The notes under the pieces are model-generated. The model was not told the origin of the DNA. It made no database searches and worked only from the letters and a program-made list of their open reading frames with translations. This document shows positions 17,907 to 25,342 of a stretch of 64,000 nt of DNA, one piece after another. The position numbers and the translations under genes were made by a program. The number at the start of each line of letters is the position of its first letter. The first letter of the stretch is position 1. The stretch is from positions 62,001-126,000 of the forward strand of contig NZLU01000063.1 of the NCBI GenBank assembly GCA_002692725.1. Direction: 5' to 3'. Origin of the DNA: Ponticaulis sp. Its GTDB lineage: Bacteria > Pseudomonadota > Alphaproteobacteria > Caulobacterales > Hyphomonadaceae.

Positions 17907-18007
17907 GCTTTTTGGTTAACCTCTTGGCAAAAAAGCCGGTCACCATGGGATTATTCCCTTAACAGCAGGGTCGAATGTCAATCAAATTTCATGGGTCAGG
18001 GATGGTC

Positions 18008-18023
18008 TTTGCCGATCGGCAAA
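18008..18023. promoter_or_regulatory. 16-bp palindrome, enhancer-like, upstream of flagellin copy 3
   Basis: TTTGCCGATCGGCAAA is a perfect palindrome identical to the core of the 20-bp palindrome upstream of copy 2. It lies about 100 bp upstream of the -24 element. A likely site for an FlbD-type activator, by position. Confidence 0.6.
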
Positions 18024-18106
18024 CATTGCCGGGTCGATTTTTCCCAGCTTAATCCGGGCTTAATCCCAGGCCTGGATTTTGCACGTAATCTCGCCCTTTA
18101 CAGAGA

Positions 18107-18138
18107 CGAAAAGAGCCGGATCTTTCGACCCGGCTCTT
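18107..18138 (-). terminator. Intrinsic terminator of flagellin copy 4
   Basis: On the minus strand AAGAGCCGG pairs with CCGGCTCTT and runs into a short T tract. It lies 47 bp after the stop at 18186. Confidence 0.8.
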
Positions 18139-18185
18139 GCCTGTGTAACCCGCCATCACCCCCACGAAATAGCGGGTCAGCGGTC

Positions 18186-19010
18186 CTATCGGAAGAAGGA
18201 CAATGCCAGTCCGCTGGACTGGTTGGCGATCGACAGAGCCTGAACGCCAAGCTGCTGCTTGGTTTGCAGGGCCTGAAGTTTCGCAGACTCTTTGGCCAGG
18301 TCGGCGTCGACAAGATTGCCGATACCTTTTTCGGTCACGTCAGAGAGTTTGGTGACAAAGTCTGAGTGAACACTCAGAGCTTTAGACGCCGTGCCGAGGC
18401 GAGCGAGGGCCTGGTTGAGGTTGTTGAGCGACGTTTCGATCGTCGAAACAGCTGCAGACGCAACACCAGCAGAGCTGAGAGATGCTGTAGCAGCCAGGGT
18501 AAGGATCGAACCACCCAAAGACAGGTTTTCATCAAGAACCGTGATTGTTGATGTTCCGTCAGCAGAGGCCAGAGCATTGACTTCTGCAGTTGTGTTGTTG
18601 ATCAGGTTGACGCCATTGAACTCGGCGTTTGAAATGATCGTACCGATCTGGTCACGAAGCGCTTTGAAGTCTTCGTTGAAAGCTGAACGCTGAGACGTGG
18701 TGAGTGATGCATCAGCAGCACCCAGCGCTTTTTCCTTCATGTCGATCAGAAGATCTGAGATCGCTTCGCCAGCAGCGATAGCAACATCAACAGTCGAACT
18801 CGTGCGATCGAGAGATTCAGACACGACGCCGAAACCAGCAACGTCAGAACGCATGCCCTGAGCAATGGCGTAGATCGCACCATTGTCTTTCGCAGAAGCG
18901 ACTTTCATGCCCGTATTGATACGGGACTGTGTCATTTCAAGTTGGGAATTGGTGGAGTTGAGCTGCTGAAGCGCAACCATAGCACCATAGTTTGTATTCA
19001 CACTCGCCAT
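18186..19010 (-). CDS. Flagellin (array copy 4)
   Basis: 274 residues from the ATG at 19010, preceded by GGAGAT. N-terminus MASVNTNYGAMVALQQLNST and C-terminus LALSFFR are shared with copy 5. The middle (TITVLDENLSLGGSILTLAATASLS) is partly shared with copy 2, which suggests mosaicism between copies. Self-contained unit with promoter, two leader hairpins and terminator. Confidence 0.97.
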   Translation of the reverse strand: MASVNTNYGAMVALQQLNSTNSQLEMTQSRINTGMKVASAKDNGAIYAIAQGMRSDVAGFGVVSESLDRTSSTVDVAIAAGEAISDLLIDMKEKALGAADASLTTSQRSAFNEDFKALRDQIGTIISNAEFNGVNLINNTTAEVNALASADGTSTITVLDENLSLGGSILTLAATASLSSAGVASAAVSTIETSLNNLNQALARLGTASKALSVHSDFVTKLSDVTEKGIGNLVDADLAKESAKLQALQTKQQLGVQALSIANQSSGLALSFFR

Positions 19011-19017
19011 TTTAGCG
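19005..19017 (-). promoter_or_regulatory. Start-codon hairpin of flagellin copy 4
   Basis: CGCU-AAAAU-GGCG on the mRNA, the same as at copy 3, with the AUG in the loop/stem boundary. Confidence 0.5.
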
Positions 19018-19039
19018 ATCTCCATTCTGGTATGTAGAC

Positions 19040-19072
19040 CTGAGCATTTTGCTCAGACAGGCATTTTGCCTG
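19040..19072 (-). promoter_or_regulatory. Tandem leader hairpins of flagellin copy 4
   Basis: Two adjacent hairpins with identical loops: 5'-most CAGGC-AAAAU-GCCUG (19058-19072), then CUGAGC-AAAAU-GCUCAG (19040-19056). The predicted transcript start is near 19074, so the first hairpin caps the 5' end. Different stem sequences with the same loop argue for selection on structure. Confidence 0.65.
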
Positions 19073-19084
19073 TATCAGGACTAC

Positions 19085-19099
19085 GCAAGTCCCGGGCCA
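19085..19099 (-). promoter_or_regulatory. Sigma-54 promoter, flagellin copy 4
   Basis: Minus-strand TGGCCCGGGACTTGC matches the -24/-12 consensus with correct spacing, 75 bp upstream of the start codon. Confidence 0.87.
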
Positions 19100-19192
19100 G
19101 AACAGAGGTTAATCGGACAATAAAACGGCCCGTATTCAAGGGGATATCGTCTTAACGCGCTCATGTGATTTGAACGAAATTTTAGGCATAAC

Positions 19193-19207
19193 CGGCAGTT
19201 TTTGCCG
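19193..19207. promoter_or_regulatory. CGGCA/TGCCG palindrome upstream of flagellin copy 4
   Basis: CGGCA and TGCCG flank five bases, about 95 bp upstream of the -24 element. It matches the half-sites of the palindromes upstream of copies 2 and 3. Confidence 0.5.
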
Positions 19208-19265
19208 ACCGGAAAACTTGACCCGGCACTTTCGATACAGCGCAAAACACACTGTTTTCGGGGGC

Positions 19266-19299
19266 CAAAATAACAAAATGCCGGGCCATTTCTGGCCCG
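19266..19299 (-). terminator. Intrinsic terminator of flagellin copy 5
   Basis: On the minus strand CGGGCCAG pairs with the complementary half TGGCCCG and is followed by GCATTTTGTTATTTT. It lies 67 bp after the stop at 19366. Confidence 0.8.
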
Positions 19300-19365
19300 A
19301 CAGGGAAAGAAGGCTGCCACCTTCTGTAGTTATTCTGAGAGCGGAGGGCCCGCCCCTTCCACCGA

Positions 19366-20190
19366 TTAACGGAAGAAGGAGAGCGCCAGGCCGCTTGACT
19401 GGTTGGCAATAGACAGAGCCTGAACACCGAGCTGCTGCTTGGTTTGCAGGGCCTGAAGTTTCGCAGACTCTTTCGCGAGGTCGGCGTCGACAAGGTTGCC
19501 AATGCCTTTTTCGGTTACGTCAGACAGCTTGGTGACAAAGTCTGAGTGGATTGTCAGAGCTTTAGACGCTGTACCGAGACGTGCCAGAGACTGGTTCAAA
19601 TTGTTGAGCGAGGTTTCGATCGCCGCCACAGTCGCAGATGCCGTGGTGACGGTGTTGATCGTTGTACCCGCAGTGATGGTGAGGATTGAGCCGGTCAGGC
19701 GCAGATCTTCGTCAGCAACCGTCAGTGTGCTTGTGCCGTCGGCATTTGCCAGGGCGTCGATGCCAGCCGTAGAGTTGTTGATCAGGTTCACGCCGTTGAA
19801 TTCAGCGTTGGAAACGATGGTTGCAATCTGATCACGAAGCGCTGTGAAGTCTTCGTTGAAAGCCGAACGCTGTGTTGAAGTGAGAGACGCATCGGACGCA
19901 CCGAGCGCTTTCTCTTTCATGTCGATCAGGAGGTCAGAGATCGCTTCGCCCGCAGCGATAGCAACGTCTGTGGTCGAGCTCGCGCGATCGAGCGATTCAG
20001 ACACGACGCCAAAACCAGCAACGTCAGAGCGCATGCCCTGAGCGATCGCGTAAATAGCACCATTGTCTTTTGCGGAAGAAACCTTCAGGCCGGTGTTGAT
20101 CCGGGACTGAGTCATTTCAAGTTGGGAATTGGTAGAGTTGAGCTGCTGCAGCGCAACCATAGCACCATAATTCGTGTTCACACTCGCCAT
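19366..20190 (-). CDS. Flagellin (array copy 5)
   Basis: 274 residues from the ATG at 20190. Same ends as copy 4, but the middle (LTVADEDLRLTGSILTITAG, TTINTVTTASATVAAIE) is unique, so this copy is the most diverged of the four similar flagellins in its surface-exposed part. Own sigma-54 promoter at 20265-20279. Confidence 0.97.
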   Translation of the reverse strand: MASVNTNYGAMVALQQLNSTNSQLEMTQSRINTGLKVSSAKDNGAIYAIAQGMRSDVAGFGVVSESLDRASSTTDVAIAAGEAISDLLIDMKEKALGASDASLTSTQRSAFNEDFTALRDQIATIVSNAEFNGVNLINNSTAGIDALANADGTSTLTVADEDLRLTGSILTITAGTTINTVTTASATVAAIETSLNNLNQSLARLGTASKALTIHSDFVTKLSDVTEKGIGNLVDADLAKESAKLQALQTKQQLGVQALSIANQSSGLALSFFR

Positions 20191-20197
20191 TTTAGCG
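20185..20197 (-). promoter_or_regulatory. Start-codon hairpin of flagellin copy 5
   Basis: CGCU-AAAAU-GGCG on the mRNA, identical to copies 3 and 4. Confidence 0.5.
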
Positions 20198-20219
20198 ATC
20201 TCCATTCTGGTTATGTGTT

Positions 20220-20254
20220 GTAAGCATTTTGCTCACCGAGGCCTTTTGCCCTGC
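20220..20254 (-). promoter_or_regulatory. Tandem leader hairpins of flagellin copy 5
   Basis: GUGAGC-AAAAU-GCUUAC (20220-20236, one G-U pair) is preceded in the transcript by a weaker GGC-AAAAG-GCC element (about 20239-20250) near the predicted 5' end (about 20254). Confidence 0.5.
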
Positions 20255-20264
20255 CCAAGAGAGA

Positions 20265-20279
20265 GCAAGAGTGATGCCA
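20265..20279 (-). promoter_or_regulatory. Sigma-54 promoter, flagellin copy 5
   Basis: Minus-strand TGGCATCACTCTTGC has -24 GG and -12 GC at the right distance, 75 bp upstream of the start codon. Confidence 0.85.
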
Positions 20280-20369
20280 GACCGGAAGGTTAACGCCCGG
20301 GTCGCGAACGGCCGTATTCACGCGCGATTACCTTACGATTTTGGATGCAATTTTCCTGAACCGACAATG

Positions 20370-20380
20370 TTGCCGGGCAA
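20370..20380. promoter_or_regulatory. TTGCC/GGCAA palindrome upstream of flagellin copy 5
   Basis: TTGCCGGGCAA lies about 90-100 bp upstream of the -24 element, the same relative place as the palindromes of copies 2, 3 and 4. A further CCCCGGCAAAAC half-site follows at about 20391. Confidence 0.45.
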
Positions 20381-20419
20381 AACTTTCCTACCCCGGCAAA
20401 ACCTGCCTGCCGGGCCATG

Positions 20420-20450
20420 AAAAAACCGCCGGGGATTGCTCCGCCGGCGG
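20420..20450 (-). terminator. Intrinsic terminator of flagellin copy 6
   Basis: On the minus strand CCGCCGG and CCGGCGG form a strong stem followed by TTTTTT. It lies 84 bp beyond the stop at 20535. Confidence 0.88.
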
Positions 20451-20534
20451 CTGCCATATGAGTTCTGTTGTACCGCATCACGAAAAGCGCTCAGTGATCG
20501 GAGGCGGACGCGCCGCCTCCGACTGTTGAGCGGT

Positions 20535-21365
20535 CTACTGGAACAGACTGTTGATGATCTGCGGAGCCTGATTGGCGATCGACAATGCCTGAACGCCAAG
20601 CTGCTGCTTTGTCTGCAGAGCCTGAAGTTTTGCACTCTCTCGCGCCATGTCCGCATCGACAAGATTGCCGATCCCTGCCTCCAGCGAGTCTCTCAGCTTG
20701 GTCACGAAGTTTTCGTGAATCGTGAGAGCCTTCGAGGCCGTTCCCAGCCGCGCCAGCGCCTGGTTCAGGTTATTGAGTGAGGCTTCGATCGTGGACACAT
20801 AGCCAGAAGCGACTGACGCTGTGCTCATGGAAGCTGTCGAAGACAGCGTGATGATCGAACCACTCAGAGACAGGTTTTCATCCTGCACCGTCATGACGGA
20901 GCTGCCATCAGCGTTGGCAAATGCCGTGATTTCAGCGGTCGAACCATTGATCAGGTTTACGCCATTGAATTCCGCGTTGGACACAATGGTGGCAATCTGA
21001 TCGCGGAGGGCCTTGAAATCCTCGTTGAAGGCAGACCGTTGGGTCGCGGTCAGGGACTCGTCGGACGCCCCCAGAGCCTTCTCTTTCATATCGATGAGAA
21101 GATCCGAGATGGCACCGCCAGCCGCAATCGCGACGTCAACCGTCGAATTGGCCCGATTGAGACTTTCAAGCACGACTCCATAGCCCTTAACGTCGGCACG
21201 CATGCCCTGGGCAATAGCGTAGATTGCGCCATTGTCCTTTGCAGACGCGACCTTAAGGCCGGTATTAACTCGTGATTGGGTCTCAGAGAGAGCCATATTG
21301 GTGCTGTTCAGTTGTTGCAGGGCGACCATCGCCCCGTAATTGGTGTTTACAGATAGGGCAGCCAT
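20535..21365 (-). CDS. Flagellin (array copy 6, first in the row)
   Basis: 276 residues, MAALSVNTNYGAMVALQQLNST at the start and INSLFQ at the end. It is related to copies 2-5 but distinct in both termini and in D1 (GYGVVLESLNRANS, KLRDSLEAGIGNLVDADMARE), so it is intermediate between the near-identical group and the divergent copy at 14431. Own sigma-54 promoter and two leader hairpins. The start codon lies in AAAAUGG as in copies 2-5, but the flanking stem is poor here. Confidence 0.96.
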   Translation of the reverse strand: MAALSVNTNYGAMVALQQLNSTNMALSETQSRVNTGLKVASAKDNGAIYAIAQGMRADVKGYGVVLESLNRANSTVDVAIAAGGAISDLLIDMKEKALGASDESLTATQRSAFNEDFKALRDQIATIVSNAEFNGVNLINGSTAEITAFANADGSSVMTVQDENLSLSGSIITLSSTASMSTASVASGYVSTIEASLNNLNQALARLGTASKALTIHENFVTKLRDSLEAGIGNLVDADMARESAKLQALQTKQQLGVQALSIANQAPQIINSLFQ

Positions 21366-21398
21366 TTTGAGTTCCTTCCATTCTGGATAGGCTTTGAC

Positions 21399-21430
21399 CC
21401 GACCATTTTAGTCGGCTGGACATTTTGTCC
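21399..21430 (-). promoter_or_regulatory. Tandem leader hairpins of flagellin copy 6
   Basis: GGAC-AAAAU-GUCC (21418-21430), close to the predicted transcript start near 21433, then CCGACU-AAAAU-GGUCGG (21399-21415, one wobble). Stems differ completely from those of the other copies while the loop is unchanged. Confidence 0.62.
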
Positions 21431-21443
21431 TGCCCGCGATGTC

Positions 21444-21458
21444 GCAAAGCCCGTGCCC
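21444..21458 (-). promoter_or_regulatory. Sigma-54 promoter, flagellin copy 6
   Basis: Minus-strand GGGCACGGGCTTTGC matches the -24/-12 consensus except for the first base. No clear CGGCAA palindrome is seen about 100 bp upstream. Confidence 0.8.
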
Positions 21459-21617
21459 TTTTGGTTAGCGAGACCTTAACGACGAACCGCCCTATTTCAT
21501 TGAATTTTTGTGAGAATTGCACAGACCGCCAGCCCTGCTGGGCATGTTTTACCGGGCGATTTTGAGGCGCATGGGAAGGATGTGCCGGGGGGATAAATTT
21601 TCATCCAAGTCTTTACC

Positions 21618-21699
21618 CCCTCTCCTCTCCAGGAGAGGGAGCGCGCGCAGCGCCCTCAGTGCCCACTCATCCCGCAGATACCCGCGAACGGGCGGGTAT
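21618..21699. repeat. Two REP-like inverted repeats in a 500-bp non-coding stretch
   Basis: The gap 21459-21881 holds no convincing gene. It contains a 9-bp stem hairpin CCCTCTCCT/AGGAGAGGG (21618-21639) and a second stem ATACCCGC/GCGGGTAT (21678-21699). Neither is followed by a T tract on the plus strand. They look like dispersed intergenic palindromes or weak transcription ends between divergent transcripts. Confidence 0.45.
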
Positions 21700-21881
21700 A
21701 TATGCTTAGACCTAGCAAAAAGCACCCAATTTCAAAATCTAAGCATGGGCTCCCGACGCCTCGGGAGCCTGCAGCCGAAAGTTCGAAATCTATCGTCAAC
21801 TCAGACCGCGCCGGTAATCTCATCTTTCCCTTGCCCGGGTCTCCAAAATCAGTTTGCTGGTCCGCAAAAGGGAGAGACGCG

Positions 21882-23021
21882 ATGACCATAAGTTTTCAAG
21901 AGGCAGAACTCTTCGGCCTGCCGCATTCCTATTACACGCTGATCGCGCGGAGCTATCTGCGGAAACAGCACTGGACTGTGCATGAGGTCTCCTCGCGGCG
22001 CCCTGAGTTTGGCCGTGAGATTGTGCCTGCCATTGGCCGGGGCATCATTCCGGTGCTGAAGCTGGCGGATGGGACGCTTATTCAGGACAGTCTCGATATT
22101 ATTGAGACCGGCGAAACGCTTTTGCCCCGCCTGCCCGCCATGCCCCAGGGCCCAAAACAGCAGCTCGTCGCTCGGGTTTTCTTCCTCTATGGCAGCCAGG
22201 CCTTGCTCAAACCGGCCATGCATTATCGCTGGAGTTATTACGAGGATCAGAAAGCGTTTCTGGATCATGCGTTCGGACTTGCTGATGGCTCCGCGCCGGA
22301 AAAGATCATGGACCGGATGAAAAGCTATCTGCCGGTGCTTGGCGTGACGCCGGAGACGATCCCGCACATTGAGACGAGCTTTGAAACCCTGCTTGGGCTG
22401 CTCGACGCGCACTTTGCCAAATATCCCTATCTGCTGGGCGGTCAGCCGAGCGTTGGGGATTATGGCATGCTGGGTCCGCTTTGCGCCCACCTGGGGCGGG
22501 ACCCGGTTCCGGAAATGCTGATGAAACGGCTTGCGCCGAATGTCTATCGCTGGACGGAGCGCATGAATTGTGCGGGGCCGGACATGCCGGAATATGAGAT
22601 TGAAGAAGGGTTTCTTTTTGGCGATGAAGTACCGGAGACGCTGTATCCGGTGCTGGCCTTCATAGCTGAAGACTATGGCCCGGAACTCACAGACCGCATC
22701 GCCTGTCTGCGGGCCCATCAGGCGAATGAGGCCGTGTCAGATGGCGCGCCCGTAAGCGAAAAGCCCGCCCAACGCGCCGTCGGGTTTGCGCCGGTCCGGT
22801 ATCGTGGTGTGACGGTTCAGATGGCCGTGCAGCCCTATCTTCTGTATTGCCAGCGCCGGATTGAAGCCGCCTATGCTCAACTGAACAACGCGGACAAGGC
22901 CTGGGCAGATGACATCTTGTTGTTCGGCGAGATGCGGAGCGCAATTGATCCGCAGCTGAGCTTCACCGTTGGCCGGCTAAATAATATTGAGGTGTGGGAA
23001 GCTGTGTCGGGCACTGGCTGA
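21882..23021 (+). CDS. Glutathione S-transferase-like protein
   Basis: 379 residues from the ATG at 21882, preceded by GGGAGAG; the in-frame extension upstream to 21702 is repeat-like and unlikely coding. The N-terminal thioredoxin-like domain shows PHSYYTLIARSYLRKQ and the glutathione-site pattern GIIPVLKLADGTLIQDSLDIIE. A helical GST_C-like domain follows (YLLGGQPSVGDYGMLGPL). It is longer than classical GSTs because of an additional C-terminal helical part. Substrate unknown. Confidence 0.85.
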   Translation: MTISFQEAELFGLPHSYYTLIARSYLRKQHWTVHEVSSRRPEFGREIVPAIGRGIIPVLKLADGTLIQDSLDIIETGETLLPRLPAMPQGPKQQLVARVFFLYGSQALLKPAMHYRWSYYEDQKAFLDHAFGLADGSAPEKIMDRMKSYLPVLGVTPETIPHIETSFETLLGLLDAHFAKYPYLLGGQPSVGDYGMLGPLCAHLGRDPVPEMLMKRLAPNVYRWTERMNCAGPDMPEYEIEEGFLFGDEVPETLYPVLAFIAEDYGPELTDRIACLRAHQANEAVSDGAPVSEKPAQRAVGFAPVRYRGVTVQMAVQPYLLYCQRRIEAAYAQLNNADKAWADDILLFGEMRSAIDPQLSFTVGRLNNIEVWEAVSGTG

Positions 23022-23101
23022 GGTATCGCGAAAACGTGTCTGGCGCATGATGCGTGGGGTTTTGTAGATTGGGCACAACGACAAGACATTGGGAGATCCA
23101 C

Positions 23102-23563
23102 ATGAAATATGCCGCCCTCGCCCTGCTGACACTCGCCGCGCCCGGCCTCGCCTTCGCTGGTGAAATCCGGTCCTCTGAAGACGTGGTCGCCGCAATGGTG
23201 GACGGCGTAGATCATGTAGACAGCGCCTATGTTGCCGAACGTATCGATGCCAATGAAGATCTTCTGATCCTGGACGTGCGGACCGAAGCCGAGTTTGACG
23301 CAGGCCATATCCGCAGTGCGACGCATATTCCGCGCGGCGTGATCGAATTTCGCATGGCAGGCGGCAATTATGACGCCGACACAGAAATCATCGTCACCTG
23401 TTCACACGGCTATCGCGCGGCATCCGTGACAAAGCTTCTGAAAGAGATGGGCTATGAGAATGTAAATGCCCATCGCGGCATGAACGCCTGGCTGGATGAT
23501 GGTCACAAAGTGATGACGCAGATGGGAATGATGTCCCGACCTGCAAGAACCGAGGCCGAATAG
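23102..23563 (+). CDS. Periplasmic rhodanese-like sulfurtransferase
   Basis: 153 residues from the ATG at 23102, preceded by GGGAG. Signal peptide MKYAALALLTLAAPGLAFAG. A single rhodanese domain follows: LLILDVRTEAEFDAGHIRSA, then the active-site loop CSHGYRA with the catalytic cysteine, then MGYENVNAHRGMNAW. It could handle sulfane sulfur in the periplasm. It is convergent with the next gene (2 bp between stops). Confidence 0.9.
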   Translation: MKYAALALLTLAAPGLAFAGEIRSSEDVVAAMVDGVDHVDSAYVAERIDANEDLLILDVRTEAEFDAGHIRSATHIPRGVIEFRMAGGNYDADTEIIVTCSHGYRAASVTKLLKEMGYENVNAHRGMNAWLDDGHKVMTQMGMMSRPARTEAE

Positions 23564-23565
23564 GC

Positions 23566-24324
23566 TCAGACCTTCTCAAGCCAGTCGAGCATATCGCTTG
23601 CGACATAGCCCGTGCCCGGCTCGTCGATGATCCAATGGCCATGGTCGGGGTAATGACGGAAATCGCCCGGATAATTCGCCCGGGCGTATTTCTCGGCGGT
23701 CATTTTCCCTGCCATCGGAGACACGGCACGATCTTTTCCGGCGATGATTGTAAGCGTTGGGATGCGGACATACCGCTCGTCAATGCTGACGCCCTCTGAC
23801 ATTTCGCGGAAGATATCGACGGATTCATAGCGGACATGGGAATAAATCTCGTCGTGCCGGGATTTCGGAACGCAATTGAGATAGCCCCATGAGAAACCCG
23901 TTTTCCAGATTTTCACATAATTGTCGTGGCGTTTGACGAAAGCGAGATTTCCATAAGTGACATAGGCCGCCAGATGGTTTTTTCTGCAGTCCCGTGGCGG
24001 CGCTGGCGTAATGAAAATCGCCTTGCTCACCAGATCGAGGCCGGCAAGAATCTGCGCAATCAGGCCTCCGCCTGCATGGCCAATGACGATCGGCTTTTGC
24101 CCATAGTGTTCTTCCATCCGAAAAACATGGGCTTTCACTTCGTCGACATAATCCTGAAATCGGAGTTCCTTCAGTCGCTCAGCTGGGTTGTCCACCGTTC
24201 TGAGTTCCGGAAACAATGTTGGCGCTTCGCACGTAAAATCTTCACTCTCGAGGTAACGGCGCAGGCCATCCCAGATGGAGCCGTCGACACCTAATCCGTG
24301 TATCAGCAGCACAGGTGCTGCCAT
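23566..24324 (-). CDS. Alpha/beta-hydrolase-fold protein lacking the usual nucleophile serine
   Basis: 252 residues. The fold is clear from VLLIHGLGVDGSIWDGL (oxyanion region), PIVIGHAGGGLIAQI (nucleophile elbow), LTIIAGKDRAVSP (acid) and DHGHWIID (histidine). The elbow reads G-H-A-G-G instead of G-H-S-x-G, so serine is replaced by alanine. Either it is non-hydrolytic, works without a covalent nucleophile, or binds a ligand. It is monocistronic. The acid and histidine positions look retained. Confidence 0.85.
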   Translation of the reverse strand: MAAPVLLIHGLGVDGSIWDGLRRYLESEDFTCEAPTLFPELRTVDNPAERLKELRFQDYVDEVKAHVFRMEEHYGQKPIVIGHAGGGLIAQILAGLDLVSKAIFITPAPPRDCRKNHLAAYVTYGNLAFVKRHDNYVKIWKTGFSWGYLNCVPKSRHDEIYSHVRYESVDIFREMSEGVSIDERYVRIPTLTIIAGKDRAVSPMAGKMTAEKYARANYPGDFRHYPDHGHWIIDEPGTGYVASDMLDWLEKV

Positions 24325-24463
24325 GGCTCTTCTCCCTGTTTACGTTCGTTCTTGCGACGAATTTAACAGTCAGACCTTAACATAAGGGGCATACCGAGCA
24401 ACCAATCGCGCCGCTCCGTCCAACGGTCTGGCAAAACGTGTAACGCGTCGGAAGTCGGGCGGT

Positions 24464-24814
24464 TTACTCGCCCGCGAGCCCCTGCATGATCAGACGATTA
24501 ATGTCGATCAGATCCTGAATGTCTTCATCTTCCCGCATGATGGCGGAGGTATGCTTGCCGACAAAAATCGAGAGCGAAATGATATTCGCCCGCAATTGTG
24601 CTGGCAGCCCGTTATCCGGGGATGCACAATCCATTGACAGCGCCGACCAGACACGCCGGTTCCAGTCCAGCGCGTCCATCAGTTTGGGAATGTCGGTTTT
24701 ACCTGTCTTTTGTGCTTCGGTGAGCGCGGACGTCACCTGGGCAAAGAGACGGTATTCGACTTCACGCGGATTCTCTGTCCGCCTCGCCGTCTGCTGATAC
24801 GCCTTGATCGACAT
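24464..24814 (-). CDS. flaF: FlaF, flagellin biosynthesis regulator
   Basis: 116 residues from [21 protein letters not shown], the canonical FlaF N-terminus; an earlier start at 24835 would add seven residues. All-helical small protein with the conserved [12 protein letters not shown] and [20 protein letters not shown] segments. In Caulobacter FlaF is needed for flagellin translation or export and acts opposite to FlbT. It overlaps the 3' end of flbT by 53 bp, implying coupled translation. Confidence 0.95.
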   Translation of the reverse strand: MSIKAYQQTARRTENPREVEYRLFAQVTSALTEAQKTGKTDIPKLMDALDWNRRVWSALSMDCASPDNGLPAQLRANIISLSIFVGKHTSAIMREDEDIQDLIDINRLIMQGLAGE

Positions 24815-25199
24815 ACCCCAGGCACTCCTCTTCATACGTCATTATAGATCGGCACCGTGACAGCGCCTTATAGTATTCACCACTCATCACCTCTTTCGAG
24901 CAGGTGACGCATTCTTTGAGAATTTCGGGATTTCGGATCGCAGACATGAATTCTGTCATGCGCATCACGAACTCTTCGTATTGCGAGGACACGTCCGACG
25001 GATCGAGATACATCATCATCACCGGGAAGTAGATCCGACGCGCGGGCGTGGTCACTTCCGTGGGTTGCATGATGTCCTTTTCGCGAAGGACAGAGGCTTT
25101 GTTCTGTAGAAGCAGCACACCGCGGCGATCGCCATTTTGCATGACAGCGCCATTCACGACAAAACGTTCGCCAGGCTTCAGTGACAGTTTCAATGGCAT
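24762..25199 (-). CDS. flbT: FlbT, post-transcriptional repressor of flagellin mRNA
   Basis: 145 residues with the FlbT signatures [36 protein letters not shown] and [15 protein letters not shown]. In Caulobacter FlbT associates with the 5' untranslated region of flagellin mRNA and promotes its decay when the hook is incomplete. Its C-terminal tail (about residues 128-145) is translated from the DNA also encoding the FlaF start. Divergent from the TPR glycosyltransferase gene. A CtrA-type site lies in the shared upstream region. Confidence 0.96.
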   Translation of the reverse strand: MPLKLSLKPGERFVVNGAVMQNGDRRGVLLLQNKASVLREKDIMQPTEVTTPARRIYFPVMMMYLDPSDVSSQYEEFVMRMTEFMSAIRNPEILKECVTCSKEVMSGEYYKALSRCRSIMTYEEECLGYVDQGVSADGEADRESA

Positions 25200-25283
25200 G
25201 GTTTTCTCCCGCCAGACTTAGGTGTTCCCGGAAACAATTACACTCATGAGGTTAACGCTTACTTGCACCGCGTTCAGACGCGG

Positions 25284-25298
25284 TTAGCCGTTTCTTAA
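25284..25298. promoter_or_regulatory. Candidate CtrA box between flbT and the TPR glycosyltransferase gene
   Basis: TTAGCCGTTTCTTAA fits the TTAA-N7-TTAA CtrA consensus with a single mismatch and exact spacing. It lies in the 143-bp divergent intergenic region and could control either or both units. Confidence 0.55.
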
Positions 25299-25342
25299 AG
25301 AGAGCGTGCGAATTGAAGGAATCAGTTCAATCGGAGCGCCTC

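Noticed and set aside
21517..21881. Plus-strand frames in the gap upstream of the GST-like gene
   Set aside because: They run through inverted repeats, lack a ribosome-binding site and have no homology that I recognise. The GST gene has a good start at 21882.
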